64,000 nt of DNA, taken from assembly GCA_964606665.1 (NCBI GenBank), contig CAZSHS010000002.1, positions 124,001 to 188,000 of the forward strand, read 5' to 3'. The notes under the pieces are model-generated. The model worked only from the letters and a program-made list of their open reading frames with translations, searched no databases and was not told the origin of the DNA. Origin of the DNA: Aved-18 sp964606665 (lineage in GTDB: Bacteria; Cyanobacteriota; Vampirovibrionia; Obscuribacterales; Obscuribacteraceae). The position numbers and the translations under genes were made by a program. How positions within the stretch are numbered: the first letter of the stretch is position 1; each line of letters starts with the position of its first letter. This document shows, one piece after another, positions 1 through 8,623 of the stretch.

Positions 1-141
1 CGAAAATTATTGTTGGATCATTTTGGTAGCTTCGATAAGCTTAAGGAAGCTACACTTGAAGAGCTGATGCAGGTTCCCGGGCTAGGCAAGGTTCAAGCCC
101 AGTCTATCTTTACAAGCCTGAACAATCCAGCTCAAAACTAG
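1..141 (+). CDS. uvrC: UvrC C-terminal fragment (excinuclease ABC subunit C)
   Basis: Partial gene whose 5' part lies outside the window; 46 codons and the TAG stop are visible. The residues include LLDHFGSFDKLKEATLEEL followed by VPGLGKVQAQ, which is the terminal helix-hairpin-helix DNA-binding segment typical of UvrC, the nuclease that makes the dual incision in nucleotide excision repair. Other HhH proteins such as RadC or DisA could end in a similar way, but the FGS plus VPGLG spacing and the position at the extreme C-terminus fit UvrC best. Confidence 0.75.
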   Translation, partial: RKLLLDHFGSFDKLKEATLEELMQVPGLGKVQAQSIFTSLNNPAQN

Positions 142-157
142 TGATACAATATTTTGC

Positions 158-256
158 ATGTCTAATTTCTTTAGAAAACATCAGCGCTGGATAGTTCTAG
201 CCGTTTTGCTTACCTTTCTAGCCAGTTTGCTGCCATCAGTAATGGGCGCGTTTTGA
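158..256 (+). CDS. Tiny predicted membrane/signal-peptide protein overlapping rarA start
   Basis: A 32-residue ORF beginning ATG at 158: a basic N-terminus (FRKHQR) and then a hydrophobic stretch (WIVLAVLLTFLASLLP), so a single membrane segment or a bare signal peptide. Its TGA stop (254-256) overlaps the TTG start of rarA (253-255) in a TTGA arrangement, which suggests translational coupling. No strong Shine-Dalgarno is visible before its ATG. It was too short for routine gene calling. It may be a true small protein, a leader ORF for rarA, or chance. Confidence 0.4.
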   Translation: MSNFFRKHQRWIVLAVLLTFLASLLPSVMGAF

Positions 257-1503
257 AACAACCACTAGCCGATAGAATGCGGCCGCGCAATCTAGAAGAG
301 TTTGTTGGACAAGAAACTGTTGTAAGCGAAGGCGGAATGCTTTCAGCAATGATCGACACGAAAAAACTGTCGTCCTTTATTTTGTGGGGACCTCCTGGTG
401 TAGGAAAAACAACCCTTGCAAATATTGTAGCCAATTCGACCAATTGTGACTGGGTGTCATTCTCAGCCGTTGTGTCTGGCATCAAAGAAATCAAAAACGT
501 TATGATGACTGCCGAAGCCCTGCGCAAAATCGAAAATCGCCAGACCGTATTATTCGTCGACGAAATTCACCGCTTCAACAAAGCTCAGCAAGACGCATTT
601 CTTCCATATGTAGAAAACGGCACTATCGTTTTAATCGGCGCAACCACAGAGAATCCGTCCTTTGAATTAAACGGTGCTCTTTTGTCTCGAATGAAAGTTT
701 TCGTTCTGAACGAACTCTCAATCGAAGACGTAGTCTTAATTTTGAAACAAGCTCTAAACGACACCCAGCGTGGGCTTGGTGAAACTAAAGTAAAAGTGGG
801 CGACGATTTACTTTCGATGCTTGCAAATATGTCTTCAGGAGATGCACGCTCAGCTCTAAATAGTCTAGAGCTAGCCGTCATGCTTGCCGCACGCCAGGAA
901 AGACAAGAAGTAAACGAAAACGACATCAAGCAAGCCGTGCAAAAGGCGATGCTCAAATATGACAAAGATGGCGAGAATCATTTCAATTTAATTTCTGCCC
1001 TGCACAAATCAATTCGAAATTCAGATGCTGACGCTGCACTTTACTGGCTTGCTCGCATGTTAGAAGCTGGCGAAGACCCAATTTATGTAGCAAGACGCTT
1101 AGTTCGCTTCGCCTCAGAAGACATCGGGCTTGCCTCTCCTCAAGCACTCAGTCAAGCTGTTTCTGCCATGCAAGCTGTTCAATTAGTTGGTATGCCCGAA
1201 GGTAAACTGGCACTCGCTCAAGTTGTAGTTTATATGGCACTTTCTCCCAAATCAAACGCCGTTTATGTGGCATACAATCAAGCTGCCAAAGACGCCAATA
1301 ATACATTCGCCCACCCCGTCCCGCTTCATTTAAGAAACGCACCCACTAAACTTATGAGCGAGATTGGCTACGCTCAAGGCTATAAGTATGCTCATGATTA
1401 TGCTGAAGGCAAAGCCGACATGAAATGCTTGCCTGAAGAGTTGAGTAATCGCAAGTACTACAATCCAACTAAGCGCGGTTTTGAGGGTAAATTGGGCACA
1501 TAA
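253..1503 (+). CDS. rarA: Replication-associated recombination protein A (AAA+ ATPase, RarA/MgsA)
   Basis: A 416-residue cytoplasmic AAA+ ATPase that acts at stalled or blocked replication forks with SSB and RecA functions. It begins with the family opening PLADRMRPRNLEEFVGQE, has Walker A GPPGVGKTT near residues 46-54, Walker B LFVDEIHRFNKAQQD near 99-113 and sensor 1 IGATTENPSF near 128. The C-terminal half contains the MgsA-type region (SEDIGLASPQAL, then NAVYVAYNQA). Length matches the family. The TTG at 253 is chosen because the conserved N-terminus starts three residues later and no ATG or GTG lies in frame upstream before unrelated sequence. Confidence 0.93.
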   Translation: MKQPLADRMRPRNLEEFVGQETVVSEGGMLSAMIDTKKLSSFILWGPPGVGKTTLANIVANSTNCDWVSFSAVVSGIKEIKNVMMTAEALRKIENRQTVLFVDEIHRFNKAQQDAFLPYVENGTIVLIGATTENPSFELNGALLSRMKVFVLNELSIEDVVLILKQALNDTQRGLGETKVKVGDDLLSMLANMSSGDARSALNSLELAVMLAARQERQEVNENDIKQAVQKAMLKYDKDGENHFNLISALHKSIRNSDADAALYWLARMLEAGEDPIYVARRLVRFASEDIGLASPQALSQAVSAMQAVQLVGMPEGKLALAQVVVYMALSPKSNAVYVAYNQAAKDANNTFAHPVPLHLRNAPTKLMSEIGYAQGYKYAHDYAEGKADMKCLPEELSNRKYYNPTKRGFEGKLGT

Positions 1504-1519
1504 TATTTGAGGTTAATCC

Positions 1520-2248
1520 ATGAATATATTTCTGAGACTTCGAATTCTGTTAGCAACCCAAATTTGCTTAGCATCCATTTTGTGTTCTATTTTCGCTTTG
1601 AAGAGCCACATGACAGTTGATGTGCTTACAGCAGAGCCCACAATTAAAACCAAATATGTAAAACAGGCCGATATCCTAAGCGAGTTTGGTCCAGACACAA
1701 AGGCTCGCTGCGACTATAAATTTGTACTTGAGAGCCTAATGGACTACGAGATTTTGGAAGAAGTGAACGAGAACAGCAAGTGTCTCGTTCGACTTAAAAT
1801 TTCTACAGTGCATGCAAGCCTTTCCTTGCCCATAGAAATTTTGTATCCGCCCGCTCCCGATGAGCGCACAAAAGCGCACGAGATGGGACACGCTGCTATT
1901 TGCAAACGAGTGTATAAAAATGCTTCAGCCGCCATCAAAGAAGCCGCAAAGCCTTTACTAGAGCGAGTTTACACCGGGCAAGGAGCAAACAAGGAAGAAG
2001 CTTTGGATGAAGCACTTCAAATTGCCTTAAACGAGCTAGGCGGTGAGTACAACATGCAAACTGCCGATGTGACTAAAGACATCTTTGAAATCTACGATTT
2101 TTTAGAGTTAGGTGAAAACACAAACTCAAATGAATCAGTGGAAGAATCTTTCAGACGTTTTGAACACGGAAAAACTCGAAGAATTACTTTGCACAAGAAA
2201 AACACCTTAAAAGGCACCGGACGAGACATTTTAGTGCTTAAATTGTAA
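1520..2248 (+). CDS. Secreted protein with HEXXH motif, unknown family
   Basis: A 242-residue protein with an N-terminal hydrophobic segment (about residues 8-27), probably a signal peptide or anchor. At residues 119-125 it carries AHEMGHA, so H120-E121-H124 form the HEXXH zinc-binding pattern of zincin metallopeptidases. The surroundings (a predicted beta-rich first half, then helix with HEMGH) recall DUF922-type putative secreted zinc proteases, but the assignment is tentative. It follows rarA by 16 bases and precedes the TadG-like gene by 26 bases, so the three could be co-transcribed. The third zinc ligand cannot be identified by eye. Confidence 0.6.
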   Translation: MNIFLRLRILLATQICLASILCSIFALKSHMTVDVLTAEPTIKTKYVKQADILSEFGPDTKARCDYKFVLESLMDYEILEEVNENSKCLVRLKISTVHASLSLPIEILYPPAPDERTKAHEMGHAAICKRVYKNASAAIKEAAKPLLERVYTGQGANKEEALDEALQIALNELGGEYNMQTADVTKDIFEIYDFLELGENTNSNESVEESFRRFEHGKTRRITLHKKNTLKGTGRDILVLKL

Positions 2249-2274
2249 AAGGGTCTGATCTGGGGGAAAGACAA

Positions 2275-4257
2275 ATGCGCACGTATCGAACAAGGAATCC
2301 CCATGGAAACATGATAATACTAATCACGGCGGTAATTGTCGGAGTCGTGATTGCCTTAGTTCTTTTCAGTACTAGTTTTGTTCGAATAATGGGCACAAGC
2401 GGTGAGCAGCAAACTGCAATTGAAGCAGCGGCTGCAGCAGCGGCAAGAGATTTAAGCCGCATCGTAGTTGAGACCCCTGAGTGCGGTTTTGTATCGCTTT
2501 CGGACTTTGCACCAGTTGGTACATACACCCAAGCCGCCGACGGTTATGCTCTGCCGGTCAAGAGCATAAATACTCTGATTGGCACGGCAAGAGTCGACAT
2601 GATCATTGCAGACAAACTAGGTCAACAAGTAATGATTGACTTATCTAAACAAGATTTGCAGAATGCTTTGACTGCAAAAGATACACTCGTTGCTGCGCTT
2701 AAAGCTTCACTTACTAAAACCGGATTTGGCTACGACAAAGATGGCAATCAGGTGCGACCGTATGCCAGTGCTGAAGACGCATATACTCGCAATCATATTC
2801 GCATGTCTGGCGGCTCAAGCTATGTTGCCGATTCTCTCAAACTAGAATTAGGTTGTCTTGAAGGTGGAGCAGCTACAGGCATTCCACTACCCAATCCACA
2901 ATCGAAAGCGGCTGTAACGGCAAGTCAACGAGCAGGTGATTTTTATAAATCGTATGTCAATATTCCTTATTTAGATACCGATTTTGTTTTTGGCGGAATC
3001 GGAAATTCAATCAAAATTGTGGACAAAAGAGCCTGGCGAGCCACAATACCTGGTTTGCCTTATCAATTTCCCACTATTGTTAAAGCAGAAGCCACACAAA
3101 ATATCAAAGATTTACACAGCGCAACGGGATATAACACAGTGGCAGTAGCTTGTGCTCAACCAGCCACTGTACACGACCCCCTTCCTGCTCCGGGAGCACT
3201 ATCTATCTCGTTTCCTGATGGTCGAGTTCCTGAAATTCAAAGGCCGGAAGACTGTTACTTAAATGCTAGTTTGAGTTCTCCTGAAGAAGATCCCATGGAT
3301 TTGCTAACATCTAAAAATGGTGACTACCCTTTAGATGGTGGCTCTCACATGCAAAACAAAACATGGCCATTAGATGACAGCAATAGTATGCGTCCAACAG
3401 GCGATGTGTGGAAAGTCGGATTACACGACTGGTTTAGAAGAGCCGCAACTAAAGCCAATATAGACTCGTGCGTCAATATGCAAAAACAGATATTGGACAT
3501 GCCCAGCCCCTCAACCGTTACTTGGTTAGCGCCAATTAGCCTTGGTGGACCTTATTTGAACCTTGGAAAAATTCCAGGTGGTATCATTCATATTTTCAAG
3601 TTTAATCCAGATGGCACTGTCCACTATAGAAGCAAGCAACTGACACCTTATCCTTTATATTGTGCCAGTAACGAACAAATGTATGGCGAAAGCATGATCG
3701 CCATACGCAATAGCGCCATTGGCACCCAGACAATTGTAGTGAATAACAAAGGACCAAACCCACCCGACGATACTGTGGTTCTGACCAAAACTTGGGATGC
3801 TTATATCCGCGACGAAGTTAGAAATCCAGGCAGAATAAAGGGCGGAAAACATGCTGGTGAGCCACTAAATAAACCAGTCGTAGCCTTTGGAGGCAAAAAG
3901 AAAGAGCAAAATAACATTGCCTACATCACATATGGTGCAGGTAGTGGTGCTGTCGGACACGGCCATGGACACGGTCATGGCAAAGGTAAAGGCAAAGGAG
4001 CCGCAGGACCTACCGGTAATGGTGATAAAGGTTGGCCACCGCTCATAGCACCACAATCGGACTTTGGAGAACTTTCCAATCCTCCAGCCACAGTAGTAAA
4101 CCCAATGCCTACAGGAAGCGGGAAGCGTCCTTTTTATGAATCAACCGGAACAGCGGTAGATATTCGCTTCCGCCGCCAGGTTGACGTCACCGACGTTGTA
4201 TTGGGACCGCCATCAGCTTCGGGAGAAACAGGTTATATTGGCATTGTCGGCCCGTAA
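2275..4257 (+). CDS. TadG/TadE-like pilus-associated membrane protein
   Basis: A 660-residue protein starting at ATG with GGGGGAAAG about 8 bases upstream. The N-terminus has a short basic leader (RTYRTRNPHG), one hydrophobic helix (MIILITAVIVGVVIALVLF) and then an alanine-rich helix EQQTAIEAAAAAAARDLSR. That is the layout of the TadE/TadG pseudopilin-like N-terminal domain, where the rest of the protein is extracytoplasmic. The remaining 580 residues match no family I recognise. Near residues 560-575 there is a striking alternating His-Gly then Lys-Gly tract (GHGHGHGHGKGKGKG), a possible metal-binding or flexible linker. No other tad genes are present nearby. Confidence 0.55.
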   Translation: MRTYRTRNPHGNMIILITAVIVGVVIALVLFSTSFVRIMGTSGEQQTAIEAAAAAAARDLSRIVVETPECGFVSLSDFAPVGTYTQAADGYALPVKSINTLIGTARVDMIIADKLGQQVMIDLSKQDLQNALTAKDTLVAALKASLTKTGFGYDKDGNQVRPYASAEDAYTRNHIRMSGGSSYVADSLKLELGCLEGGAATGIPLPNPQSKAAVTASQRAGDFYKSYVNIPYLDTDFVFGGIGNSIKIVDKRAWRATIPGLPYQFPTIVKAEATQNIKDLHSATGYNTVAVACAQPATVHDPLPAPGALSISFPDGRVPEIQRPEDCYLNASLSSPEEDPMDLLTSKNGDYPLDGGSHMQNKTWPLDDSNSMRPTGDVWKVGLHDWFRRAATKANIDSCVNMQKQILDMPSPSTVTWLAPISLGGPYLNLGKIPGGIIHIFKFNPDGTVHYRSKQLTPYPLYCASNEQMYGESMIAIRNSAIGTQTIVVNNKGPNPPDDTVVLTKTWDAYIRDEVRNPGRIKGGKHAGEPLNKPVVAFGGKKKEQNNIAYITYGAGSGAVGHGHGHGHGKGKGKGAAGPTGNGDKGWPPLIAPQSDFGELSNPPATVVNPMPTGSGKRPFYESTGTAVDIRFRRQVDVTDVVLGPPSASGETGYIGIVGP

Positions 4258-5692
4258 AGATTGGCTTCTAATCTTATGCGGAGCCATTCTCATCATAAGC
4301 CAATATGTTTGTGTTCGCGAATTTGGGTCGTGTTTTTTTTCAACTGAAATCGTCACCCTTACTGCCACCATAATGATTTTACTGGGACCAAGCCTGGCTT
4401 ACTGGCTTGGCAAAAATATAAGCCAAAAAATTCTTGAATTTTGGGGCATCATTACTTTTATCGCCCTTGTGTCGATGCCTTTATCTATTCGTTTACTGGT
4501 TGCAGTATTAAACCAATGGCATCTTGAATGGCTAGCAATGAGCCTAATATTTTCAATTGGATGTTTGTTTTTCTCTGCATTCTTTGCTCTCTTTTTACCT
4601 AGACTATGTGACAATCCGCACTCTTTCAAAAAGCTCTACGCACTTGAATTGCTCGGTGCCATTCTAGGTCTTTTATTAATCGGAGTCGGCTCTTCTGTTT
4701 CCTGGCAGGCTTTAATTACTCTATTTTGGCTATTAATCGTGCTTGTTTTGCACTTTTCTATCAAACGAAAATTAATAACTATTTTCAGTCTTGTCACCGT
4801 ATGCGGTGCCTCATATTTTTATCCTCAAATTGACAAGTTTGCTATGGAAAAATATCTTGAAGATTATTGGTATATAAAAAATCCAAGATTAATTGAGACA
4901 AAATATTCTCCTTTCCAACGCATCGACATCGTACAGGAGCCAGATGGCAAGGCTATTTATTTAGATGGAGTGCCGTATTATCAAAGCGGCGATTTGCACT
5001 GGTTTAATTACTACATCTCGGCACTTCCTGGAGCACTTCTCAAAAATAAAGGTGAGGCTCTAGTGATAGGTTCAGGAAGCCTCAATTCAAGCAATCATTT
5101 ACTAAAAGAAGGATATTCAGTTACTACTGTAGACATTGACAAAGAAGTTGCAAATCTAGGTCTAAAGTACTTTTCCAAGCTCGACTCACCCAAATTCAAA
5201 CTGGTGATAGACGATGCCAGAGCTTATGTACACAATCTTGAAAATAAGAAATTTGATTTGATTGTTATGGATACACCGGCTCCGTATCACATTCAAACAT
5301 CCATGCTTTACACCAAAACCTTTTTCTTAGATTTGAAAAAACATTTAAAACCAGGCGGCATAGCCTCGATTAATACTTGCTCCTGGCACCTGGACGATGA
5401 AATTGGTAGCTCAATAGCCAAAGGTGCCACCGAGGTTTTTGAAGATGTTTCAACCATTCAAGGAGAGTCCGTGGGACTTACAATTTTATATTGTTCAAAT
5501 AAACTTCCTTTTGACACAACGAGTTTACAGAGTGAACTTTCACTAAAGCCCGAAAGGAAATTTACTATCTATGATCGAGCCGGACTTGAAACTTATCTTT
5601 TTTCATCCAAAGCAAAAGCACACAGCATAAAGAATCCAATTGCCCTTCTTGCCCTCTCCCGCATACATTTACCAAGGTTAAAAGCTAATTGA
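4238..5692 (+). CDS. Membrane-anchored spermidine synthase-like protein
   Basis: An approximately 484-residue protein. I place the start at TTG 4238, preceded by GGGAGAAA at 4221-4228; an ATG at 4181 in the same frame would overlap the upstream gene by 77 bases and lacks a ribosome site. Six or so hydrophobic segments fill the first 220 residues. A Rossmann methyltransferase fold of the polyamine aminopropyltransferase type follows: VIGSGSLNSSNHLL (nucleotide loop), VTTVDID, then VIDDARAYV and DLIVMDTPAP. The usual GGGDG loop is GSGSLNS, so activity on decarboxylated SAM and putrescine is uncertain. The start overlaps the TadG-like gene by 20 bases. Confidence 0.65.
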   Translation: MALSARKDWLLILCGAILIISQYVCVREFGSCFFSTEIVTLTATIMILLGPSLAYWLGKNISQKILEFWGIITFIALVSMPLSIRLLVAVLNQWHLEWLAMSLIFSIGCLFFSAFFALFLPRLCDNPHSFKKLYALELLGAILGLLLIGVGSSVSWQALITLFWLLIVLVLHFSIKRKLITIFSLVTVCGASYFYPQIDKFAMEKYLEDYWYIKNPRLIETKYSPFQRIDIVQEPDGKAIYLDGVPYYQSGDLHWFNYYISALPGALLKNKGEALVIGSGSLNSSNHLLKEGYSVTTVDIDKEVANLGLKYFSKLDSPKFKLVIDDARAYVHNLENKKFDLIVMDTPAPYHIQTSMLYTKTFFLDLKKHLKPGGIASINTCSWHLDDEIGSSIAKGATEVFEDVSTIQGESVGLTILYCSNKLPFDTTSLQSELSLKPERKFTIYDRAGLETYLFSSKAKAHSIKNPIALLALSRIHLPRLKAN

Positions 5693-6210
5693 AAAGGCGC
5701 GAGCTTGAATTACTCTTGACCGGCTTTTTTCTGGGCTCAGCTCAAGTAGGAACCTATTTCCATCTGCTTCTAAGCGAAGGTGGCTCGCCTACACTCTATT
5801 TTTTGCTTATCCTTTTTTGGCTTCTTGGCTCACTTACAGGCATGTTTGTGTTTGCAGAAAAGCGAGCAGGACTTATATACAAAACGCTCTGTCTATTCTT
5901 TTATCTTGTTACCACACTCATGTGTGAGTATGCAGAGCAACTATTTTTCAGCGTTTGGCTAACTATAGTTGTACTCTTTTGTGCTTCTATTTTCGGAATG
6001 TTTGCCGGCTGGTTTTTCCAAAACAGAGTGGAAACATATAAAGATGCTCGATTTGTATTGCTTCTGGAAAACAACGGCTTCATCTTAGGCTATGCAACTA
6101 GCGCAGCACTCTTATTCTTTTCTTCAGATTTTACCAATGGCGCCGTCTTTCTCTCTGGGATGCTTCTTTTTCTTTATCCTGAACCAAGGAAAGAAATACA
6201 AAAGCAATAA
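5689..6210 (+). CDS. Integral membrane protein of unknown family
   Basis: A 173-residue very hydrophobic protein with about five predicted membrane helices (LLLTGFFLGSAQVGTYF, LYFLLILFWLLGSLTGMF, LFFYLVTTLM, VWLTIVVLFCASIFGMFAGWFF, TSAALLFFSS). The start is a TTG that overlaps the TGA stop of the spermidine-synthase-like gene (TTGA), so the two are translationally coupled. The phrase ELLLTGFFLGSAQV resembles the first helices of the membrane domain fused to some bacterial spermidine synthases, so it may be a split-off partner of the gene before it. Its last 87 bases overlap the convergent HTTM gene. Confidence 0.6.
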   Translation: MKRRELELLLTGFFLGSAQVGTYFHLLLSEGGSPTLYFLLILFWLLGSLTGMFVFAEKRAGLIYKTLCLFFYLVTTLMCEYAEQLFFSVWLTIVVLFCASIFGMFAGWFFQNRVETYKDARFVLLLENNGFILGYATSAALLFFSSDFTNGAVFLSGMLLFLYPEPRKEIQKQ

Positions 6211-7041
6211 CACCTTTTGTGACTCAAAAGGTATTTTTATATTGAAAACCAGATCAACTGCACTATGAAAAGAGAGCAAACCAAGCCCAATCAGAAGGCG
6301 AAGTGGCGCAAAAAAGTTAGCAAAAAAAGAAAGGCACTCAAGATATAAAACGCCACTCTGCATTATTTTGGCATAAAATCTATCTGTCAAAATAAGCTTC
6401 GCCACAAGCGAATTTTGATCCCCAAAGGCGACTGTCCAAAGTTGCAATGAAAGACCGCTGCCCCAATCGGGCGCGCTTATAATCTTGCTTATTCCAGAAA
6501 AAGTATAAAAAATTGAAATAAAAAATACACTGGCACCATAAGTCCAACCTGGATAAATTTCCTTATTCAAAAATTCTTTTTGTCTAATTGCACTTACAAT
6601 TTCTTTGGCATAAAACTGATACCACAATGCATTAATAGTCAACAACCAAAAGGGCAAAACAAATTTATGTCTTACCCATGGCAGGTTTTCCCAGTAGGTA
6701 CAAGACACGATGAAATAGCTAAAAACGCACATCCAGACACAAAAGAGTAACGCCATAACTAACTTCGCCTCATTAGCCTCGCTTTGTTTCTTAGCCCATA
6801 ACGGTACAAAAGCCCAACTTAAAGCTGAAATGAAAAACACAATTTTGCCAATTGGCAATATTATGGAAGAATTCCAAAAGGAAGTAGGCAAAACATATCC
6901 AAGTATGGATAAATTGTCGCCTTTAGGTAAATATTGAAATTGAAGGTGTGTTTCTAGAACAAGATAAGAACTGGTTAGAAGTAATATCCAGAGTGAAATC
7001 TGACCAAAGCGCGGGTTGTATAGTTCACTCCAGTATTTCAT
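6124..7041 (-). CDS. HTTM-domain integral membrane protein
   Basis: A 305-residue polytopic membrane protein. The segment FYTFSGISKI, followed by DWGSGLSLQLWT, matches the core of HTTM (horizontally transferred transmembrane) proteins, which are distantly related to vitamin K-dependent gamma-carboxylase; later segments (ECLSFFANFFAPLRLLIGLGLLSFHSAVDLV) fit the same family. The biochemical role of most bacterial HTTM proteins is unknown. Its ATG overlaps the stop of the 158-residue gene upstream (ATGA). The 3' end overlaps the convergent gene by 87 bases and contains that gene's terminator. Confidence 0.7.
   Translation of the reverse strand: MKYWSELYNPRFGQISLWILLLTSSYLVLETHLQFQYLPKGDNLSILGYVLPTSFWNSSIILPIGKIVFFISALSWAFVPLWAKKQSEANEAKLVMALLFCVWMCVFSYFIVSCTYWENLPWVRHKFVLPFWLLTINALWYQFYAKEIVSAIRQKEFLNKEIYPGWTYGASVFFISIFYTFSGISKIISAPDWGSGLSLQLWTVAFGDQNSLVAKLILTDRFYAKIMQSGVLYLECLSFFANFFAPLRLLIGLGLLSFHSAVDLVFNIKIPFESQKVLLLLYFFPWFRIKKKKHPREKDGAIGKI
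6212..6240 (+). terminator. Rho-independent terminator inside the convergent HTTM gene
   Basis: A perfect 8-bp stem ACCTTTTG / CAAAAGGT with loop TGACT, followed by ATTTTTAT, begins two bases after the stop of the plus-strand membrane gene. It lies entirely within the coding region of the minus-strand HTTM gene. Confidence 0.8.
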
Positions 7042-7514
7042 TTGCTTTTAAAATAGGGATTGTCCATTTTCATGGTTCTGGACCAGACCGGGTCGATGTG
7101 TTTTGGATCGACCAAAACAGGCTCCATCAAATTTTGAGATACAGATACATAGCCCAGTTCCGGTTCATTTTTCAATTTTTCCATAACGAAATTTTTCAAT
7201 TCCTGCTCGGATACAACCTTGGCATAAGGCGGATCTTTGTCAAAAACGCTTAGTTTTCCCACTTCGCGCCGACCATAACCAGTTCGCCCCAAAGTAAGTG
7301 GAGGAGGATCAAACAAGTTATCAGATTGAGAATAAAACCAATTTTCACCCACTACTTTTCCCCTAGCATCGCGGGCTTCGTAGATATAAAGCTTAGAAAG
7401 CGGAAAAGCAAACATAGTAGCCATGGAGAATGGATAAAGCTCCTTGACTATGGGCGAGATTAAAACATAGCTTGCACAAAGGCATGAAACTGCAAGAATT
7501 TGTTTATTGATCAT
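7038..7514 (-). CDS. Small secreted/anchored partner of the HTTM protein
   Basis: A 158-residue protein with an N-terminal hydrophobic helix (QILAVSCLCASYVLISPIV) and a soluble extracytoplasmic remainder containing YIYEARDARGKVVGENWFY. It is translationally coupled to the downstream HTTM gene by an ATGA overlap (7038-7041). HTTM-type membrane proteins are often encoded beside a small single-pass partner, and this gene occupies that place. I do not recognise a named family. Confidence 0.6.
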   Translation of the reverse strand: MINKQILAVSCLCASYVLISPIVKELYPFSMATMFAFPLSKLYIYEARDARGKVVGENWFYSQSDNLFDPPPLTLGRTGYGRREVGKLSVFDKDPPYAKVVSEQELKNFVMEKLKNEPELGYVSVSQNLMEPVLVDPKHIDPVWSRTMKMDNPYFKSK

Positions 7515-7539
7515 AAAGCAAATTCCAAAAACTCAAAAC

Positions 7540-8169
7540 CTAAGTGGTCTTTTGCCCTTTTATTAAGCAAATCAAGCTCTTATACCAGGAGTATAAATGC
7601 TGATACCACTTGCGATTTTTAAATTCGCGCAACTCAATTAATTCATAATTGAGATCGTTAATCTTTCCGGCTAAACGACTGTTTTCTTTTTCGCAAACAT
7701 CAAGTGTATCTTCCAAGAAATCGCGCTCCACTTTGAGTTTGGATAGCGCATCCATGAGGAACCTACGTTCTTCGACTGCCGCTTCTTTTTCGATTTCTAG
7801 AACTTTTAGTCTTTTGACTTCAATTTCTAGATACTGCAATTGTTCTAAAGCGAAATACTGGCTTACCATCACTTGTTTGACCGCTGCATTTTCTTCGGTC
7901 AAATCTTGCACACGTTGCATCAAAGCAATTGTGCGTCTTTGTAGATAAGCTATTTCGTCTTTGCTTTTGGATACCGCTTTTTGTTCGTGATAGCGATGGA
8001 CGATTTCTAAAACATCGCGCTTCACTCGTTTTTCACGAGCTACTCTCAGGCGCAGATCATCTCCGTCTGCCACCATTTCCGCTGCCCACTTGAATAGATG
8101 ATCCATTCCTTCTAACGAAAGAACATCATCATGATCATTGTTTTGTTGTGGTAATTGTTGTTGGCTCAC
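7540..8169 (-). CDS. Coiled-coil protein, unknown function
   Basis: A 209-residue charged protein that is largely heptad-like helix from about residue 45 to 190 (for example LQRRTIALMQRVQDLTEEN and EKEAAVEERRFLMDALSKLK), with a Gln/Asn/Asp-rich start and a basic, aromatic C-terminus (KNRKWYQHLYSWYKSLICLI) that could touch the membrane. The GTG at 8169 is chosen because AAGGGGGG lies 5 bases upstream; another in-frame GTG at 8202 would add 11 residues but lacks a ribosome site. It runs the same way as the HTTM pair, 25 bases upstream of it. Confidence 0.65.
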   Translation of the reverse strand: MSQQQLPQQNNDHDDVLSLEGMDHLFKWAAEMVADGDDLRLRVAREKRVKRDVLEIVHRYHEQKAVSKSKDEIAYLQRRTIALMQRVQDLTEENAAVKQVMVSQYFALEQLQYLEIEVKRLKVLEIEKEAAVEERRFLMDALSKLKVERDFLEDTLDVCEKENSRLAGKINDLNYELIELREFKNRKWYQHLYSWYKSLICLIKGQKTT

Positions 8170-8202
8170 GGCGCCCCCCTTGCTTGAGACAATAATAACC
8201 AC

Positions 8203-8623
8203 AAAGAAATTCTTTGTACAAGAAAAATGACACCTTCCATGGTGCGCAAAAGTGCTACCACTTATGATGTCATTGCCAAAAAAAGGCTATGCACCTTACT
8301 TGGTGGCGTCGTATTATTTTTCGAATTAATCAAGATAGATCAAATAACAGGTTTAGACGTATATATATTATCTGACCTGATAAAGCTATATCGTCCACTG
8401 GCAAATGTCAGCCAGGCGCCTCTTTTCAACCTTTTGCAAGTACTTTTGCCAAACTCGAATGGGAAAAGTCCCATAGCCGTGCGTATTTGCACCAGCGACA
8501 AGAGGCTAGCAAAACAGCTAACTTAACTGTAATGCGGAGAAATCCAGACTGTTTGACTGGCGACAACGGAAAAACAGCAAAGACCACAAAGACCACACAA
8601 CAAGACGACCTAAGGAAACTGAA
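8203..8623. other. Divergent intergenic region with a doubtful 99-codon ORF
   Basis: The 420 bases between the coiled-coil gene and the first secreted protein of the secretion-like locus. A plus-strand ORF at 8227-8526 (ATG start after AAGAAAAA) would encode 99 residues with one weak hydrophobic stretch (LLGGVVLFFELIKI) and no recognisable family; I consider it at most a 30% gene. The region must contain promoters for both flanking directions, but no convincing -35/-10 pair stands out. Confidence 0.35.

Noticed and set aside
8227..8526. Protein-coding gene of 99 codons
   Set aside because: No ribosome site, no family and only a weak hydrophobic stretch; kept only as part of the intergenic description.
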